Positions 43,891 to 53,601 of a stretch of DNA of 64,000 nucleotides are shown one piece after another. The translations under genes were made by a program, and so were the position numbers. Under the pieces are notes generated by a model. That model saw only the letters and a program-made list of their open reading frames with translations, was not told the origin of the DNA and did not search any database. The stretch's first letter is position 1, and every line of letters begins with the position of its first letter. This DNA is from Halorientalis salina (GTDB taxonomy: Archaea > Halobacteriota > Halobacteria > Halobacteriales > Haloarculaceae): contig NZ_SOSC01000001.1 in assembly GCF_005049285.1 (NCBI RefSeq), positions 248,001 to 312,000 of the forward strand, written 5' to 3'.

Positions 43891-45125
43891 TCTCGCTCGA
43901 CGACGTAAGCGTGACGCGTGGCGACCAGTCCGTTCTGGAATCCGTCTCCGCGTCGGTTTCGGAGGGGGAGTTCGTCGGGTTGGTCGGCCCGAACGGCGCG
44001 GGGAAGACGACGCTCCTCCAGACGATAAACGGCGTGTTAGCTCCGGACTCCGGCACTGTCACTGTCGGCGGGCTGGACGTTCGTGACGCGTCGGCGCGAG
44101 AACTCAGCCGACGGGTCGCAACGGTCCCCCAGGAGGCCACCGTCGGCTTCGAGTTCGACGTGCGGGACATCGTCGAGATGGGCCGAACCCCGTACGCGTC
44201 CCGGCTGAGTCGGGGGGACTACCGCGAGGACCGTCGGCAGGTCGAGGCGGCGCTCGAACGCACCGAGACCGCGGCCTTCGCCGACCGCTCGATCCGAGCG
44301 ATCAGCGGCGGGGAACGACAGCGGGTACTACTGGCTCGCGCGCTCGCTCAGGACACGCCCGCGCTCGTGCTCGACGAGCCGACTGCCAGTCTGGACATCA
44401 ACCACCAGGTCCGGACCCTCTCGCTGGTCGCCGACCTGGTCGCCGAAGGGAAAACGGCCATCGCCGCCATCCACGACCTCGATCTGGCCGCCCGGTTCTG
44501 CGACCGGCTCTTTCTGCTCGCGAACGGGTCGGTCGCGGCCAGCGGCGACCCCGCGACCGTCCTCGACAGTCGCTATCTGGACGACGCGTTCGACACCGCG
44601 ACGGCCGTCGCCACCGACCCCGTGACGGGAACGCCGTCGGTCACCGCGATGACGGACCCACCCGACCGGGACCCTCGTGTCCACGTGATAGGGAGCGGTC
44701 CCGTGGCTGCGACTGTCCTGGCTCGCCTGCACGAAGCCGGACTGAGCGTAACTGTCGGCCCGCTTCCCGACGGGGACGTCGCGCTCGAAACCGCGCGCGG
44801 ACGGACCATCGAGGCGCTGTCCGTCCCGCCGTTCGGGACGGTCGACGCCGACACCGAGCGGCGACTGATCGACCATATCGAAGCCGCGGCCGCGACGGTT
44901 CTGGTCGACCCACCGCTGGACCCGGCGGGGACCGTGGCGGAGGCAGCGGCCGATACCGACCAGCTGATCGCGGTCGAGTCCGATCCCGCAACGGGCCGGG
45001 CGTCCGACAGGAGCTCGACGGCGTACGAACGGCTTCGGGACCGGGCAGTCGTGACACCTCCCACTTCCGTGCTGGAAACCGTGGTCTCGACCGCCCCGGA
45101 ACAGGAACTGTCGGCCGACGACTGA
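43887..45125 (+). CDS. btuD: Vitamin B12 ABC transporter ATPase with fused C-terminal Rossmann-like domain
   Basis: 412 aa, GTG start overlapping the btuC stop. Residues ~1-250 are an ABC ATPase: Walker [10 protein letters not shown] (34-42), signature [17 protein letters not shown], Walker [14 protein letters not shown]-loop [10 protein letters not shown]. Beyond the usual ~255 residues, a separate domain follows ([32 protein letters not shown] ... [18 protein letters not shown]) with a G-x-G-x2-A nucleotide-type fold. Extended BtuD proteins are, from memory, found in haloarchaea; the domain's role is unknown, perhaps sensing. Confidence 0.88.
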   Translation: MISLDDVSVTRGDQSVLESVSASVSEGEFVGLVGPNGAGKTTLLQTINGVLAPDSGTVTVGGLDVRDASARELSRRVATVPQEATVGFEFDVRDIVEMGRTPYASRLSRGDYREDRRQVEAALERTETAAFADRSIRAISGGERQRVLLARALAQDTPALVLDEPTASLDINHQVRTLSLVADLVAEGKTAIAAIHDLDLAARFCDRLFLLANGSVAASGDPATVLDSRYLDDAFDTATAVATDPVTGTPSVTAMTDPPDRDPRVHVIGSGPVAATVLARLHEAGLSVTVGPLPDGDVALETARGRTIEALSVPPFGTVDADTERRLIDHIEAAAATVLVDPPLDPAGTVAEAAADTDQLIAVESDPATGRASDRSSTAYERLRDRAVVTPPTSVLETVVSTAPEQELSADD

Positions 45126-45254
45126 GGAGCGACGGGACAGGACTGACTGTGGTTCCGGGTTACCTCGGGGCTTGGACAGGTAAGGCGCGCTTACGGCCGA
45201 AAACGAACCTGAAGCGTCGAAGGTCGATTCCCCGTGGCCGTCGAACGTGAGCCG

Positions 45255-46253
45255 ATGCCCGGCAGTCACTTCAGGGAACTCCTGTCCGGCGACTCCGGAA
45301 CGCTCCTCGCAGCGGTCGTCGCGGTCCTCGCAGCGAGCGTCGTTCTCGTCGGCGCGGCGACGGCCATCGGCGTGTTCGGGATGCCGCAGGTGGTCGCCAT
45401 CGACAACCACCTCGTCGGCGCGAACGAGACGACGACGAAGGTCCAGTCCCAGCTAACGGTCACCAATCCGAACCCGTTCCCGATCACGTTGCGTCGGGCC
45501 GACGTAGCACACACCGTGTTCTTGAACGGGATTGCCGTCGGTGACGGCCAGCGGTCGGGCGTGTCGCTCGGCCCGGGGAACTCCTCGGTCGATGTCCGAA
45601 CCGGCCTCGAAAACGACCGTATCGACGAGTGGTGGGTCACACACGTTCGTCGGGGCGAACGGACGAACCTCACCGTCGACGCCACCGTCGAGTCGGGCCG
45701 CCTCGACCGGTCGGTGTCGCGCCGCGTGACCGACCGGACCGTTCGAACCGACATCATTTCCACGTTCAACCGGTCAGAGACCATCCCCGTCAACGCCAGC
45801 CGAGCCGTCGTCTCGGACCCGGTCCTGTACGTCAACGAAACCACGGCACGCTGGGGGAACGTCACGACGAACCGGACGGTGATCCACACCCGACTGCGCG
45901 TCTACAATCCGAAAACGTACGCCGTCCCGATCACGGGCGTCCGGTACGACGTCGGAATGAACGACGTCGCCGTCGCCAACGGATCGACGCGTGACCTCAG
46001 TGCCATCCCGCCCCGGTCACATCGCAACGTCACCGCCCGACTCGTCGTCGACAACGGCAGGCTCGACGAGTGGTGGGTCAGCCACGTCAGGCGCAACCAG
46101 ACCACGACCGTTCGCGTCGACTACGCCGTTAGCCTCGATCTCTCGGCCTACGGCGGGCAAAACCGCACGGTGTCCCCGGAACCCATCGAACGAACCATCC
46201 GGACTGACGTGTTCGGGGCGCATGGGGGCGAGACGAAGCTTCAGTTTTCCTGA
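45255..46253 (+). CDS. LEA2-type (WHy) domain protein with N-terminal membrane anchor
   Basis: 332 aa. An N-terminal helix (LLAAVVAVLAASVVLVGAATAIGVFGM) anchors the protein, with the rest outside. Two tandem LEA14-like beta domains follow: ~60-175 (KVQSQLTVTNPNPFPITLRRADVAHTVFLN) and ~195-320 (VIHTRLRVYNPKTYAVPITGVRYDVGMND). Each has the NPNPxxxxI motif and a later RIDEWWVTHVRRGERT / LDEWWVSHVRRNQTT repeat. Such proteins are linked to desiccation and stress in plants and bacteria. ATG at 45255; a GTG at 45234 is possible. Confidence 0.82.
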   Translation: MPGSHFRELLSGDSGTLLAAVVAVLAASVVLVGAATAIGVFGMPQVVAIDNHLVGANETTTKVQSQLTVTNPNPFPITLRRADVAHTVFLNGIAVGDGQRSGVSLGPGNSSVDVRTGLENDRIDEWWVTHVRRGERTNLTVDATVESGRLDRSVSRRVTDRTVRTDIISTFNRSETIPVNASRAVVSDPVLYVNETTARWGNVTTNRTVIHTRLRVYNPKTYAVPITGVRYDVGMNDVAVANGSTRDLSAIPPRSHRNVTARLVVDNGRLDEWWVSHVRRNQTTTVRVDYAVSLDLSAYGGQNRTVSPEPIERTIRTDVFGAHGGETKLQFS

Positions 46254-46263
46254 CTGCCCGTCG

Positions 46264-47142
46264 TCAGTCACTCAGCGCGGTTTCCAGTCGCTCGATGAGG
46301 TCGGCGTTGCCGATGTGGACCGGGACGCGCTGGTGGAGTTCGGTCGGCTCGACGTCCAGTAACGACTGGGACCCGTCCGAGGAGCGGCCACCAGCCGACT
46401 CGATGATGTATCCGATGGGGTTGCCCTCGAACTGGAGTCGGAGTTTGCCGTTCGTCGCGGATTCGAGCGCGGGATACGCGAAGACCCCGCCGTATTCGAG
46501 GACCTGGCTCACGTCCCCGATCATTGCGCCGCCGTAGCGGAGTTTGAGTTCCTGCTCGATGTCGCGAACGTAGGACGCGAAATCGTCGGGCCAGTCCGGG
46601 ACGCGCCCGCCGAAGCCGTACACGACCGGGTCCGAGGGGAGCGTCACGTCCCCGTCGACCGGCCGGCGTTCGATGCCAGTTCCCGGAGCGTTCTGCGTCT
46701 CGCAATCTATGACGTACTCCGTGACGGTGTCGTCCCGTGCCACGACCATGTTCGTGATGGGTCCGTACAGGACGTAGGCGGCGGCCCGGAGCGCCCGGCC
46801 TGGCGCCGGGAGGGGTTCGTCGTAGACGGCGACGATGGTCCCCATCACGTTGTTCGATTTGAGGTTCGACGACCCGTCGAGCGGGTCGCAGGCGACGTGG
46901 ATGTCGCCGTCTTCCTCGGCCTCTTGTATCTCGTCGCGCTCTTCGCTGGCGTAGCTTCCCACGCCGTCGACGGCGAGGATGCGCTCCTCCAAGAGCTGGT
47001 CGGCGTGAACGTCCGCCGCCAGCATCTGCTCGCCCGAGGGGTTCTCGTCGGCCTGGTACTCGCGGCGGCCGGTCAGCCCGGCCCGGATCTCCGGGGCCGT
47101 CTCGGTCACTTCGTCGAGGACCGCCGTGATGACGTCGCTCAT
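46264..47142 (-). CDS. fbp: Fructose-1,6-bisphosphatase, class I
   Basis: 292 aa. Mg-dependent removal of the C1 phosphate in gluconeogenesis. Motifs: [69 protein letters not shown] (the DPLDGSSN metal/phosphate site) and [38 protein letters not shown]. Starts by a four-base overlap (47139-47142) with the stop of the aldolase gene on the same strand, so the two are co-translated. Confidence 0.95.
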   Translation of the reverse strand: MSDVITAVLDEVTETAPEIRAGLTGRREYQADENPSGEQMLAADVHADQLLEERILAVDGVGSYASEERDEIQEAEEDGDIHVACDPLDGSSNLKSNNVMGTIVAVYDEPLPAPGRALRAAAYVLYGPITNMVVARDDTVTEYVIDCETQNAPGTGIERRPVDGDVTLPSDPVVYGFGGRVPDWPDDFASYVRDIEQELKLRYGGAMIGDVSQVLEYGGVFAYPALESATNGKLRLQFEGNPIGYIIESAGGRSSDGSQSLLDVEPTELHQRVPVHIGNADLIERLETALSD

Positions 47143-47954
47143 TCGGCTTCCGGCGCAGCGGCCTCGGCGGCGTCGAGCGCCGCTTCGACCGAGGTCTCCT
47201 CGAAGATGACCTTCTCGAGGGCGTCGAGGAGGCGTTCGGGGTTCTCACGCTGGAAGACGTTTCGACCGACGGCCAATCCGGCACCGCCGGCGTCGATGAC
47301 GGACTTGACGTTCGAGAGGAACTCCTCGTCGGACCGCTTGGAGCCGCCGGACATGACGACCTTCGTCTTGCCGGCCATTCGGACGGTCTCCTCCATGGCC
47401 GCCTGACTCCCCGGGTATTTGACCTTCGCCACGTCGGCCCCGAGTTCGAGCCCCAGGCGTGCGGAGTAGGCGATCGATTCGGGCGTCTTCGCGTTCCGGA
47501 GGCCCTGGCCGCGCGGATACGACCACATGACGGCGGGCATGTCGTACTCGCGCGCTTTCTCCTGGGCGTCGCGGAACTCCTCGACCATCTCGATCTCGTT
47601 GTTCGAGCCGCCGTAGACGGTGAAGCCGATGGAGTCGGCACCGACCTCGTGGGCGTAGTCGACCGACCAGTTGACCGCCGAGTCCGGTTCGCCCCGCCAG
47701 AGGTTCGACGTGCCGTTTAACTTCGCGAGCAGGTTCACGTCGTCCTCGTAGGAGGGATAGTAGGCCTCGGCGATGCCCTTCTGGACCGCGAGGGAGGTGA
47801 CGGCGTCGTGGGTCGCCACGTCGAAGACGCGCTCTGGGTTCGCGCTCTCGGGCACGTCCTCGAAGTCGACCGGGCCGTGTTCGAGCCCGTGGTCGTACGC
47901 CAGGATCAGCACCTTCCCGTCCCGGGTCAGCGGGCTGTCGTCGATAGGGATCAT
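47139..47954 (-). CDS. Fructose-bisphosphate aldolase, archaeal class I
   Basis: 271 aa DhnA/DeoC-like Schiff-base aldolase. N-terminal [25 protein letters not shown], the [19 protein letters not shown] segment, the Schiff-base lysine within [16 protein letters not shown], and [37 protein letters not shown], the phosphate-binding end. ATG at 47954 puts the core immediately at the start. Paired with fbp for gluconeogenesis. Upstream, GATAAATATC read on the minus strand (~48010-48020) is ~60 bases before the ATG and may be a promoter element. Confidence 0.95.
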   Translation of the reverse strand: MIPIDDSPLTRDGKVLILAYDHGLEHGPVDFEDVPESANPERVFDVATHDAVTSLAVQKGIAEAYYPSYEDDVNLLAKLNGTSNLWRGEPDSAVNWSVDYAHEVGADSIGFTVYGGSNNEIEMVEEFRDAQEKAREYDMPAVMWSYPRGQGLRNAKTPESIAYSARLGLELGADVAKVKYPGSQAAMEETVRMAGKTKVVMSGGSKRSDEEFLSNVKSVIDAGGAGLAVGRNVFQRENPERLLDALEKVIFEETSVEAALDAAEAAAPEAE

Positions 47955-48129
47955 TACACCAGTTGCTCCCCCACGTTCGCTAATAATCTTGTTGGACCCT
48001 CCTGGCCAGATATTTATCGAGATTCGAGTTTCGATTTCTGGGATGGAGCTCGGACGCTTCGAGCCACCGTCGACAGCACCGGCCAACCGTCGCTGACCAC
48101 TGCCGATTTTCGCCGGCTCGGTCGGGCAC

Positions 48130-48966
48130 TCAATCGTCAGTCGCGGTCGGGTCAGTCCCGGATCGAGCGGTCCGGGCGGCGACCGTCGACTCGTTCGCGG
48201 CGACCCATCGCAATAACAGGAACGCGAACACGTATTTCGCGAAGATGTCGAGAACGGAGTACCCCCACGAGGTGAGGCCGACCGACTCGACGAGCGCCAA
48301 CCCCTCGACACCGACGGCCCAGACGAGGGGATACCCGAGCCACAGGACGACGGTCAACGAACGGAGCGTCCCGAATATCTCGCCGGCTCCGGCGTCGGCC
48401 GCGGCCGCTGGCCATTCCGCCAGTAGCGCATAGAGAACGACGAGGAAGAACGCGGAGCTGATCGCGTAGAAGGCCCACCGGAACAGGTACGACGACGTGA
48501 CCAGCGCGGCCGCCAGTCCAGTCACACACATCGCGATGTCGGCGGCGATGACCGTAAAGAGGCTCCCGACATCGACGTCCGCAAGGAGGCCGAGCGCGAG
48601 CAGGATCATCGGCGTCGACAGCGTCCACGTGAGATACCGGCCCCACTGGCTGAGCACTTCCTCGCCCGCGAGCGCGTGACCCGGCGGGAGTTCGACGACG
48701 CCGACCGTCAGGCCCGAAAGCAGGCCGAGGTAGCTCGCGAGGGAGATGAGGGGGATCAGCAGCGTCGCCCCCCAGATGAAGCGAGCGCGCGGGGCCGAGA
48801 CACGGCGGCCCATGTACACGAACAGGAGGATCGAAACCCCGGCCAGCGCGATGTTGGCCCACAGCGAGGAACTCAGCACGACATCGTTCCGTATCTCGGA
48901 CAGAACGTCAGCCTGGGTCGTTTGGAGGGGCGTGGTGGTCGCGGCTGCAGACCCGATTGATGCCAT
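48130..48966 (-). CDS. hop: Halorhodopsin (light-driven chloride pump)
   Basis: 278 aa, seven-helix retinal protein. Helix C reads QWGRYLTWTLSTPMILLALGLLAD: R110, T113, S117 and A124 stand at the bacteriorhodopsin R82, D85, T89 and D96 positions, the TSA triad of chloride pumps. Helix G has SVLDIFAKYVFAFLLLRW with D240 and the Schiff-base K244 (D238/K242 in H. salinarum numbering). It pumps Cl- inward with light, giving membrane potential and osmotic balance. No bop, brp/blh or crtY partner in the window. ATG start; promoter probably in 48967-49000. Confidence 0.95.
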   Translation of the reverse strand: MASIGSAAATTTPLQTTQADVLSEIRNDVVLSSSLWANIALAGVSILLFVYMGRRVSAPRARFIWGATLLIPLISLASYLGLLSGLTVGVVELPPGHALAGEEVLSQWGRYLTWTLSTPMILLALGLLADVDVGSLFTVIAADIAMCVTGLAAALVTSSYLFRWAFYAISSAFFLVVLYALLAEWPAAAADAGAGEIFGTLRSLTVVLWLGYPLVWAVGVEGLALVESVGLTSWGYSVLDIFAKYVFAFLLLRWVAANESTVAARTARSGTDPTATDD

Positions 48967-49148
48967 GCTTGCAGTGGTCTGATTCTCGCTGCAAATAACC
49001 CCACAACCATTGAGCGCGGGATGGCTGTCACTAACTATAAGGCTGCTGTGGTCGCTGGAACCGCGACCACGGAGGATCGCTCGGGCACAGGTTCCAGCCG
49101 ACTCCGGTCGGCACCATACTTACACAGGACCGCGTGGAGAATCCAAGC
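48967..49148. promoter_or_regulatory. Divergent hop / 3-hydroxyacyl-CoA dehydrogenase promoter region with inverted repeat
   Basis: 182 bases between divergent genes. TTATTTGC at ~48990-48997 (minus strand) lies ~25-30 bases before the hop ATG, and ATACTTAC at 49116-49123 lies ~26-33 bases before the rightward ATG, both TATA-like. A perfect 9-bp inverted repeat GCTGGAACC/GGTTCCAGC (49054-49062, 49090-49098) is separated by 27 bases. It could be a paired regulator site; the light and oxygen control known for opsin genes would suit such a region, but no known motif was recognised. Confidence 0.42.
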
Positions 49149-50012
49149 ATGCACGGAGTCGACGACATCGACACGATCGGCGTGGTCGGTGCGGGAACGA
49201 TGGGCCACGGGATCTCGCAGGTCGCAGCAGTCAACGGCTACGAGGTCGTGATGCGCGACATCGAACAGGAACTGGTCGACGAGGGGATCGCCGGGATCGA
49301 GGACAGCCTCTCGCGGTTCGTCGAGAAAGACGAGATGGACCAACAAGCAGCCGATGCGGCCCGCGAGCGCATCACCGGCACGACCGACCTCGATGCCCTG
49401 GCCGACTGCGAGTTCGTCGTCGAGGCGGTCGTCGAGAACATGGACGTCAAGCAGGACGTCTTCGCCGACTTAGACGAGGTCACGCCGGCCGAGACCGTGC
49501 TGGCGACGAACACCAGCACGCTCTCGATCACGTCCATCGCCAGCGCCACCGACCGACCCGGTCGGGTCGTCGGGTTGCACTTCATGAACCCCGTCCCGCT
49601 GATGGAGGGCGTCGAACTCGTCGTCGGCGAGAAGACCGACCCCGAGGTCGTCGACCTGGCCCACGAACTCGCCGACTCGATGGGCAAGACAACCTGGGAG
49701 TCCGACGACAAACCCGGCTTCGTCACGAACCGCATCCTGATGCCCTGGCTCGCGGAGGGCATCCGGGCGTTCGACGAGGGCGTCGCCTCGAAGGCGGACA
49801 TCGACCAGGGGATGACGCTGGGTACCAACGTCCCGATGGGGCCACTCACGCTCGCCGACCACATCGGGCTGGACATCTGCCTCGACGCCATGGAGACGTT
49901 ACACACCGAACTCGGCGACCGCTACCAGCCGCCGTACCTGCTCAAACGGAAGGTCGAAGCCGGCGACCTGGGGAAAAAGTCCGGCCGCGGGTTCTACGAG
50001 TACGAGGAGTGA
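49149..50012 (+). CDS. 3-hydroxyacyl-CoA dehydrogenase
   Basis: 287 aa NAD-dependent enzyme of fatty-acid beta-oxidation or the reverse PHB/butyryl route. N-terminal Rossmann GVVGAGTMGHGISQVAAVNGYEV (GxGxxG), then ETVLATNTSTLSITSIA, VVGLHFMNPVPLMEGVELVVGEKT (catalytic His-Glu dyad region) and KPGFVTNRILMPWLAEGIRAFDEGVAS. C-terminal 3HCDH dimer domain ends LGKKSGRGFYEYE. ATG at 49149 is preferred over GTG at 49134. Together with acyl-CoA dehydrogenase and thiolase downstream, part of a lipid-oxidation neighbourhood. Confidence 0.94.
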   Translation: MHGVDDIDTIGVVGAGTMGHGISQVAAVNGYEVVMRDIEQELVDEGIAGIEDSLSRFVEKDEMDQQAADAARERITGTTDLDALADCEFVVEAVVENMDVKQDVFADLDEVTPAETVLATNTSTLSITSIASATDRPGRVVGLHFMNPVPLMEGVELVVGEKTDPEVVDLAHELADSMGKTTWESDDKPGFVTNRILMPWLAEGIRAFDEGVASKADIDQGMTLGTNVPMGPLTLADHIGLDICLDAMETLHTELGDRYQPPYLLKRKVEAGDLGKKSGRGFYEYEE

Positions 50013-50037
50013 CGGTCACGTCCCGACCGACCGACGA

Positions 50038-50487
50038 CTATTCGACCTGAATCTGGGTCCCATCGGTGTCGTCCCGCGGGAGCGTAACCTCGAGGACGCC
50101 GTTGTTGTACGTGGCTGTGGCGGCCCCTTCGTCGACCGCGGCCGGGAGTCGGATCCGCTCGTCGTACTCGCGGCGGTCACCCGATGCCGCGATCGACAGC
50201 ACGCGACCGTCGCATCGGACCTCGATGTCGGCTTCCACGACGCCGGGAAGGTCCGCGACGGCCCGAATCTCGTCGTCGTCCGCCTGTACGTCGACGTGAG
50301 TCTCCGTAGCTGATTCTCGGCGCTGGCCCCCACGTGGTGTCTCCCGCCGGTGCACGTCGAAATCGACGTGTCCGTACGGTCCCATCATCCGGTCGACGTT
50401 GTCGGTCATGTCCTCGATGATTCGTTCCATCAGCCGGAACACGTCCTCGAACGAGTCGTCGTCGCGGTCTCCTGGTCGGCGGCTCAT
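50038..50487 (-). CDS. Hsp20-family small heat-shock protein
   Basis: 149 aa. N-terminal variable region (DDSFEDVFRLMERIIEDMTDNVDRMM), then the alpha-crystallin domain ETHVDVQADDDEIRAVADLPGVVEADIEVRCDGRVLSIAASGDRREYDERIRLPAAVDEGAATATYNNGVLEVTLPRD. The conserved A/G-x-L near the end appears as GVLEVTL. ATP-independent holdase. ATG at 50487 chosen since upstream codons are poor. No IXI tail visible; ends GTQIQVE. Confidence 0.9.
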   Translation of the reverse strand: MSRRPGDRDDDSFEDVFRLMERIIEDMTDNVDRMMGPYGHVDFDVHRRETPRGGQRRESATETHVDVQADDDEIRAVADLPGVVEADIEVRCDGRVLSIAASGDRREYDERIRLPAAVDEGAATATYNNGVLEVTLPRDDTDGTQIQVE

Positions 50488-50550
50488 GAACGATCTTACG
50501 GTCGCCAGCAGGAAATAGCCCTCGCGTTTTCGCCACGCTGACACGAGCCG

Positions 50551-51036
50551 CTACGTCTCCGAGAGGGCGTCGGTGAGTCGATCGATGTCGGACTGGAGCG
50601 ATTCGAACTCCTCGGCCACGTCCTCCCGGTCGCCGAACTGTCGTTCGGCCCGCGTCCGGACCTCCTCGGCGTCGTCGCGCAGGGCATCGAGTTCCTCGGC
50701 CAGCGTGTCCCGTCGATCGAGCAGTTCCGCGACCTGCTCGGCGAGTTCGTCCAGATCGGCGTCGCCGACGAGGTCGTAGTCGTCGTACAGTCCCTCGCCG
50801 ATCGCGCCGTGTCCCACACCGGTGACGTCGTAGCACTCGCCCTCGCGCTCGTCGACCTCGGTGATCAACCCGAGCGTGTCGAGTTGTCGGATCCGGTTTT
50901 CGACGGGGTCCCGGTCGATGTCCGTGGCCGTCACGACGGTCTCGACCGTCGCACCGTCGCGGTCGTCGAGTGCCTGGAGGACGACGATCGCCTCCCAGTC
51001 GAGTACGTCCTGCAGTTCGGATAGCGTCGGAGACAT
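50551..51036 (-). CDS. Winged-helix and coiled-coil protein (putative regulator)
   Basis: 161 aa. N-terminal winged-helix-like region ~1-75 (LQDVLDWEAIVVLQALDDRDGATVETVVTATDIDRDPVENRIRQLDTLGLITEVD). A long, strongly charged heptad-rich segment follows (~95-155: LDELAEQVAELLDRRDTLAEELDALRDDAEEVRTRAERQFGDREDVAEEFESLQSD), likely a dimerising coiled coil. It sits 70 bases beyond the tungstate transporter genes on the same strand; a role in their control is possible but unproven. Confidence 0.75.
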   Translation of the reverse strand: MSPTLSELQDVLDWEAIVVLQALDDRDGATVETVVTATDIDRDPVENRIRQLDTLGLITEVDEREGECYDVTGVGHGAIGEGLYDDYDLVGDADLDELAEQVAELLDRRDTLAEELDALRDDAEEVRTRAERQFGDREDVAEEFESLQSDIDRLTDALSET

Positions 51037-51106
51037 TCGTACCGACGCCGAGGACTGCCGGGCGGGTAAGGGTTTCCGACTCGGTACCTCCGGCGAATCC
51101 CGACCG

Positions 51107-51913
51107 TCACGGGGACTGTGCGGCCATCGGCCGTCCCGAATCGGACTCGTACAGCAGTTCGCCGGCGACGAACGCCGCGGTCCGCCAGTCCTCCGGGTCC
51201 TCGAACACCTGCTCCGGCGGGCCGGATTCGACCACAGTCCCGTCGTAGAGGAAGGCCACGCGGTCGGAGAGACGCCGTGCCTGGTGCATGTCGTGGGTCG
51301 CGACGACGACGCCGACGCCCCGGTCGCGCGCTCGGTCGACCGCGTTCTCCAGAACGGCCGTGTTCCGCGGGTCGAGGTTCGACGTGGGTTCGTCGAGCAA
51401 CACGACGGTCGGGTCGACCGCCAGCGCCCGTGCGAACGCGACCCGCTGGGCCTCGCCGCCGGAGAGCGCCAGCGCGTTCTGCTCGGCCTTCTCGGTGAGT
51501 CCCACCGTTTCGAGCGAGTCGTGGACGGACTCGGGTACTGACGAGTTGCCGAGGAGGGTGCGGAGTCGCTCCCCGATCCGGTCGCGCCACGAGCGACGGA
51601 TCCGGAGCCCGTATCCCACGTTCTCGGCCACCCGCGCGTTGAACAGGCTCGGTTCCTGAAACACCATGCTCAGTCGCCGGCGGACGGCCAGTCGGTCCTC
51701 GTCGGGGAGCGCCCAGACGTCGTCGCCGGTCCACTCGACGGTCCCATCGTCCGGACGCTGGAACATGGCGAGCGCGCGCAGAAGCGTGGTTTTGCCGGTT
51801 CCGGAGGGGCCGACGACCGTGAGGACCTCACCCGGGTCGACGCCGAGCGTTACGTCTTCTAAAACTGACTGTCCGTCGAACGCGACCGACACGCCGCTCG
51901 CGCGCAGCGTCAC
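51107..51913 (-). CDS. tupC: Tungstate ABC transporter ATPase
   Basis: 268 aa. Walker [10 protein letters not shown] (35-43), Q-loop [20 protein letters not shown], signature [33 protein letters not shown] including Walker B, switch His in [11 protein letters not shown]. It powers oxyanion uptake with the permease next door. GTG start at 51913, chosen since it overlaps the permease stop (GTGA at 51910-51913) and the family opening [20 protein letters not shown] begins there. Earlier in-frame codons belong to the permease in another frame. Confidence 0.92.
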   Translation of the reverse strand: MTLRASGVSVAFDGQSVLEDVTLGVDPGEVLTVVGPSGTGKTTLLRALAMFQRPDDGTVEWTGDDVWALPDEDRLAVRRRLSMVFQEPSLFNARVAENVGYGLRIRRSWRDRIGERLRTLLGNSSVPESVHDSLETVGLTEKAEQNALALSGGEAQRVAFARALAVDPTVVLLDEPTSNLDPRNTAVLENAVDRARDRGVGVVVATHDMHQARRLSDRVAFLYDGTVVESGPPEQVFEDPEDWRTAAFVAGELLYESDSGRPMAAQSP

Positions 51914-52608
51914 GACGCACCCCGTCCCCGGCCTTTGCTCCGGAGCCACGATCCGAGACCGTTGATTCCGAGGACCAGCACCAGGAGGATCGCCCCCAGG
52001 ACGAGCCCGATCTCGTAGCGGCCCTGGCGCGCTTCGACGGTTATCGCGGTCGTGAGCGTCCGGGTGTAGGACTGCCCGTCGCTGTAGACGATGTTCCCGC
52101 CGACGATGAGGATCGATCCGACCTCGCTGATGGCGCGGCCGAAGCCCGCCAGCACCGCGGTCACGATGCCGTACCGGGCCTCCTTGATGACGACGAGCCC
52201 CACGTCCGCCTTCGTCCCGCCCATGGCGTACGCGGCGTCGCGGACCGGCTGGCCGACGCCCTCGACCGCGGAGAGACTGATGCTCATGATGACCGGCGTC
52301 GCGAGCACGAACTGCGATGCGATCATGGCGGTCGGCGTGAACGCCAGGTCGAGCGACCCGAGCGGGCCGCTGTTCGAGATCGCCATCAGTACGACCAGCC
52401 CGACCACCACGCTCGGGAAGCCCATCCCGGTGTTGACGACGGCCGTCACCACCCGTTTGCCCGGAAAGTCGGTGAATCCGAGCACGAGCGCGACAGGGAG
52501 GCTGACCAGCGTACTCAGGCCGACGGCCGTGACGCTGACGTACAGCGAGACGATCACGACGCTCAAAACGTACGCCCAACCGCCGTCCGGCAGCACCTGC
52601 AGGAACAT
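51910..52608 (-). CDS. tupB: Tungstate ABC transporter permease
   Basis: 232 aa, five to six helices. The binding-protein-dependent transport signature is [56 protein letters not shown] (EAA-like loop). Helices include [29 protein letters not shown] and [17 protein letters not shown]. Partner of TupA/TupC. Starts six bases after the tupA stop; ATG start. Confidence 0.92.
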   Translation of the reverse strand: MFLQVLPDGGWAYVLSVVIVSLYVSVTAVGLSTLVSLPVALVLGFTDFPGKRVVTAVVNTGMGFPSVVVGLVVLMAISNSGPLGSLDLAFTPTAMIASQFVLATPVIMSISLSAVEGVGQPVRDAAYAMGGTKADVGLVVIKEARYGIVTAVLAGFGRAISEVGSILIVGGNIVYSDGQSYTRTLTTAITVEARQGRYEIGLVLGAILLVLVLGINGLGSWLRSKGRGRGAS

Positions 52609-52614
52609 ATCTGT

Positions 52615-53601
52615 TCAGTAGTCCGCCGGCACCTGTTCGTCGACCCAGTAGAGGTACTGCCTGTCGGCCCGTGTGAGACTGTCCGCCTGCTGTGCGGAGT
52701 ACCCCTGCGGGACGTACTGCCCGAGGTTCGGCTCCTCCGAGATCGCGTTCGGGAAGAACAACTGCGAATTGTTCGCCGTGTAGTCCGCGATCATCGACTG
52801 GCCCCGCTGACTGGTCAGGAATCCGATGTACGCCATCGCGCCCTCGTAGTTCACGTCCTCGTACTGGCCGGGATTGACTGCCATCACGCCGTAGGGGTTC
52901 TTCAGGATGACCGGACCGTCCTGAAGCGGCCCCTGAACGTGGATCGTGAGGTCGATCTCGTCCTGCATCGAGAGGTACGTCCCGCGGTCGGCGATGGTAT
53001 ATGCGCTGCTCTGACTCGCCTGGACGAGCGTATCACCCATTCCCTTCCCGACGGCGCGGTACCACTGCCCGCTGGGCTCGACGCCGGCCTCGTCCCAGAC
53101 GATGCGTTCCTTCTTGTTCGTCCCGGAGTCGTCGCCGCGAGAGAGAAACGTCGCTTGCTCCTGGGAGATCGTCCGGAACGCCTCCGTGGCGCTTTCCATT
53201 CCGTCGATGCCCGCCGGGTCGGATTCGGGGCCGACGACGACGAAGTCGTTGAACATCACGTCCCGTCGGTTCACGCCGTACCCGTCCTGCATGAACTCGT
53301 CCTCGGCGTTGCGTGCGTGCACGAGGATGACGTCCGCGTCACCGTCCCGGGCCGTCCTGAGGCTCGCACCCGTACCCTTCGGAATCGTCTTCATCGTCAT
53401 CCCGTACGTGTCCTCGAAGGCGGGATTGAGTTCGCCGAGCAGTCCCGTATCGAACGTGCTCGTCGTCGTCGCGAGGACGAGTTCGCCGTCACCGACCGTC
53501 CCCGATTGCGACCCTCTGCTCCCCGGAAGCGAGCACCCAGCCAGTCCCGCGACCGCACCGACGCCTGCCGCCCGGAGGAACTGCCGTCGATGTATCGTCA
53601 T
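52615..53601 (-). CDS. tupA: Tungstate ABC transporter substrate-binding lipoprotein
   Basis: 328 aa. The signal MTIHRRQFLRAAGVGAVAGLAGC carries a twin-arginine motif and lipobox LAGC (lipid Cys23), a Tat-exported lipoprotein as usual for haloarchaeal binding proteins. The mature part starts with LVLATTTSTFDTGLLGELNPAFEDTYGMTMKTIPKGTGASLRTARDGDADVILVHARNAEDEFMQDGYGVNRRDVMFNDFVVVGPESDPAG, the TupA hallmark with ATTTST and GxNRRDVMFNDF. Binding of tungstate (or molybdate) supplies W/Mo enzymes. ATG at 53601. Confidence 0.93.
   Translation of the reverse strand: MTIHRRQFLRAAGVGAVAGLAGCSLPGSRGSQSGTVGDGELVLATTTSTFDTGLLGELNPAFEDTYGMTMKTIPKGTGASLRTARDGDADVILVHARNAEDEFMQDGYGVNRRDVMFNDFVVVGPESDPAGIDGMESATEAFRTISQEQATFLSRGDDSGTNKKERIVWDEAGVEPSGQWYRAVGKGMGDTLVQASQSSAYTIADRGTYLSMQDEIDLTIHVQGPLQDGPVILKNPYGVMAVNPGQYEDVNYEGAMAYIGFLTSQRGQSMIADYTANNSQLFFPNAISEEPNLGQYVPQGYSAQQADSLTRADRQYLYWVDEQVPADY

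Noticed and set aside
51107-52579. Extended version of the tungstate ATPase with ~220 extra N-terminal residues
   Set aside because: The extra part overlaps tupB in another frame and has Arg/Gly-rich shadow composition. The family core begins at the GTG at 51913, which overlaps the tupB stop.
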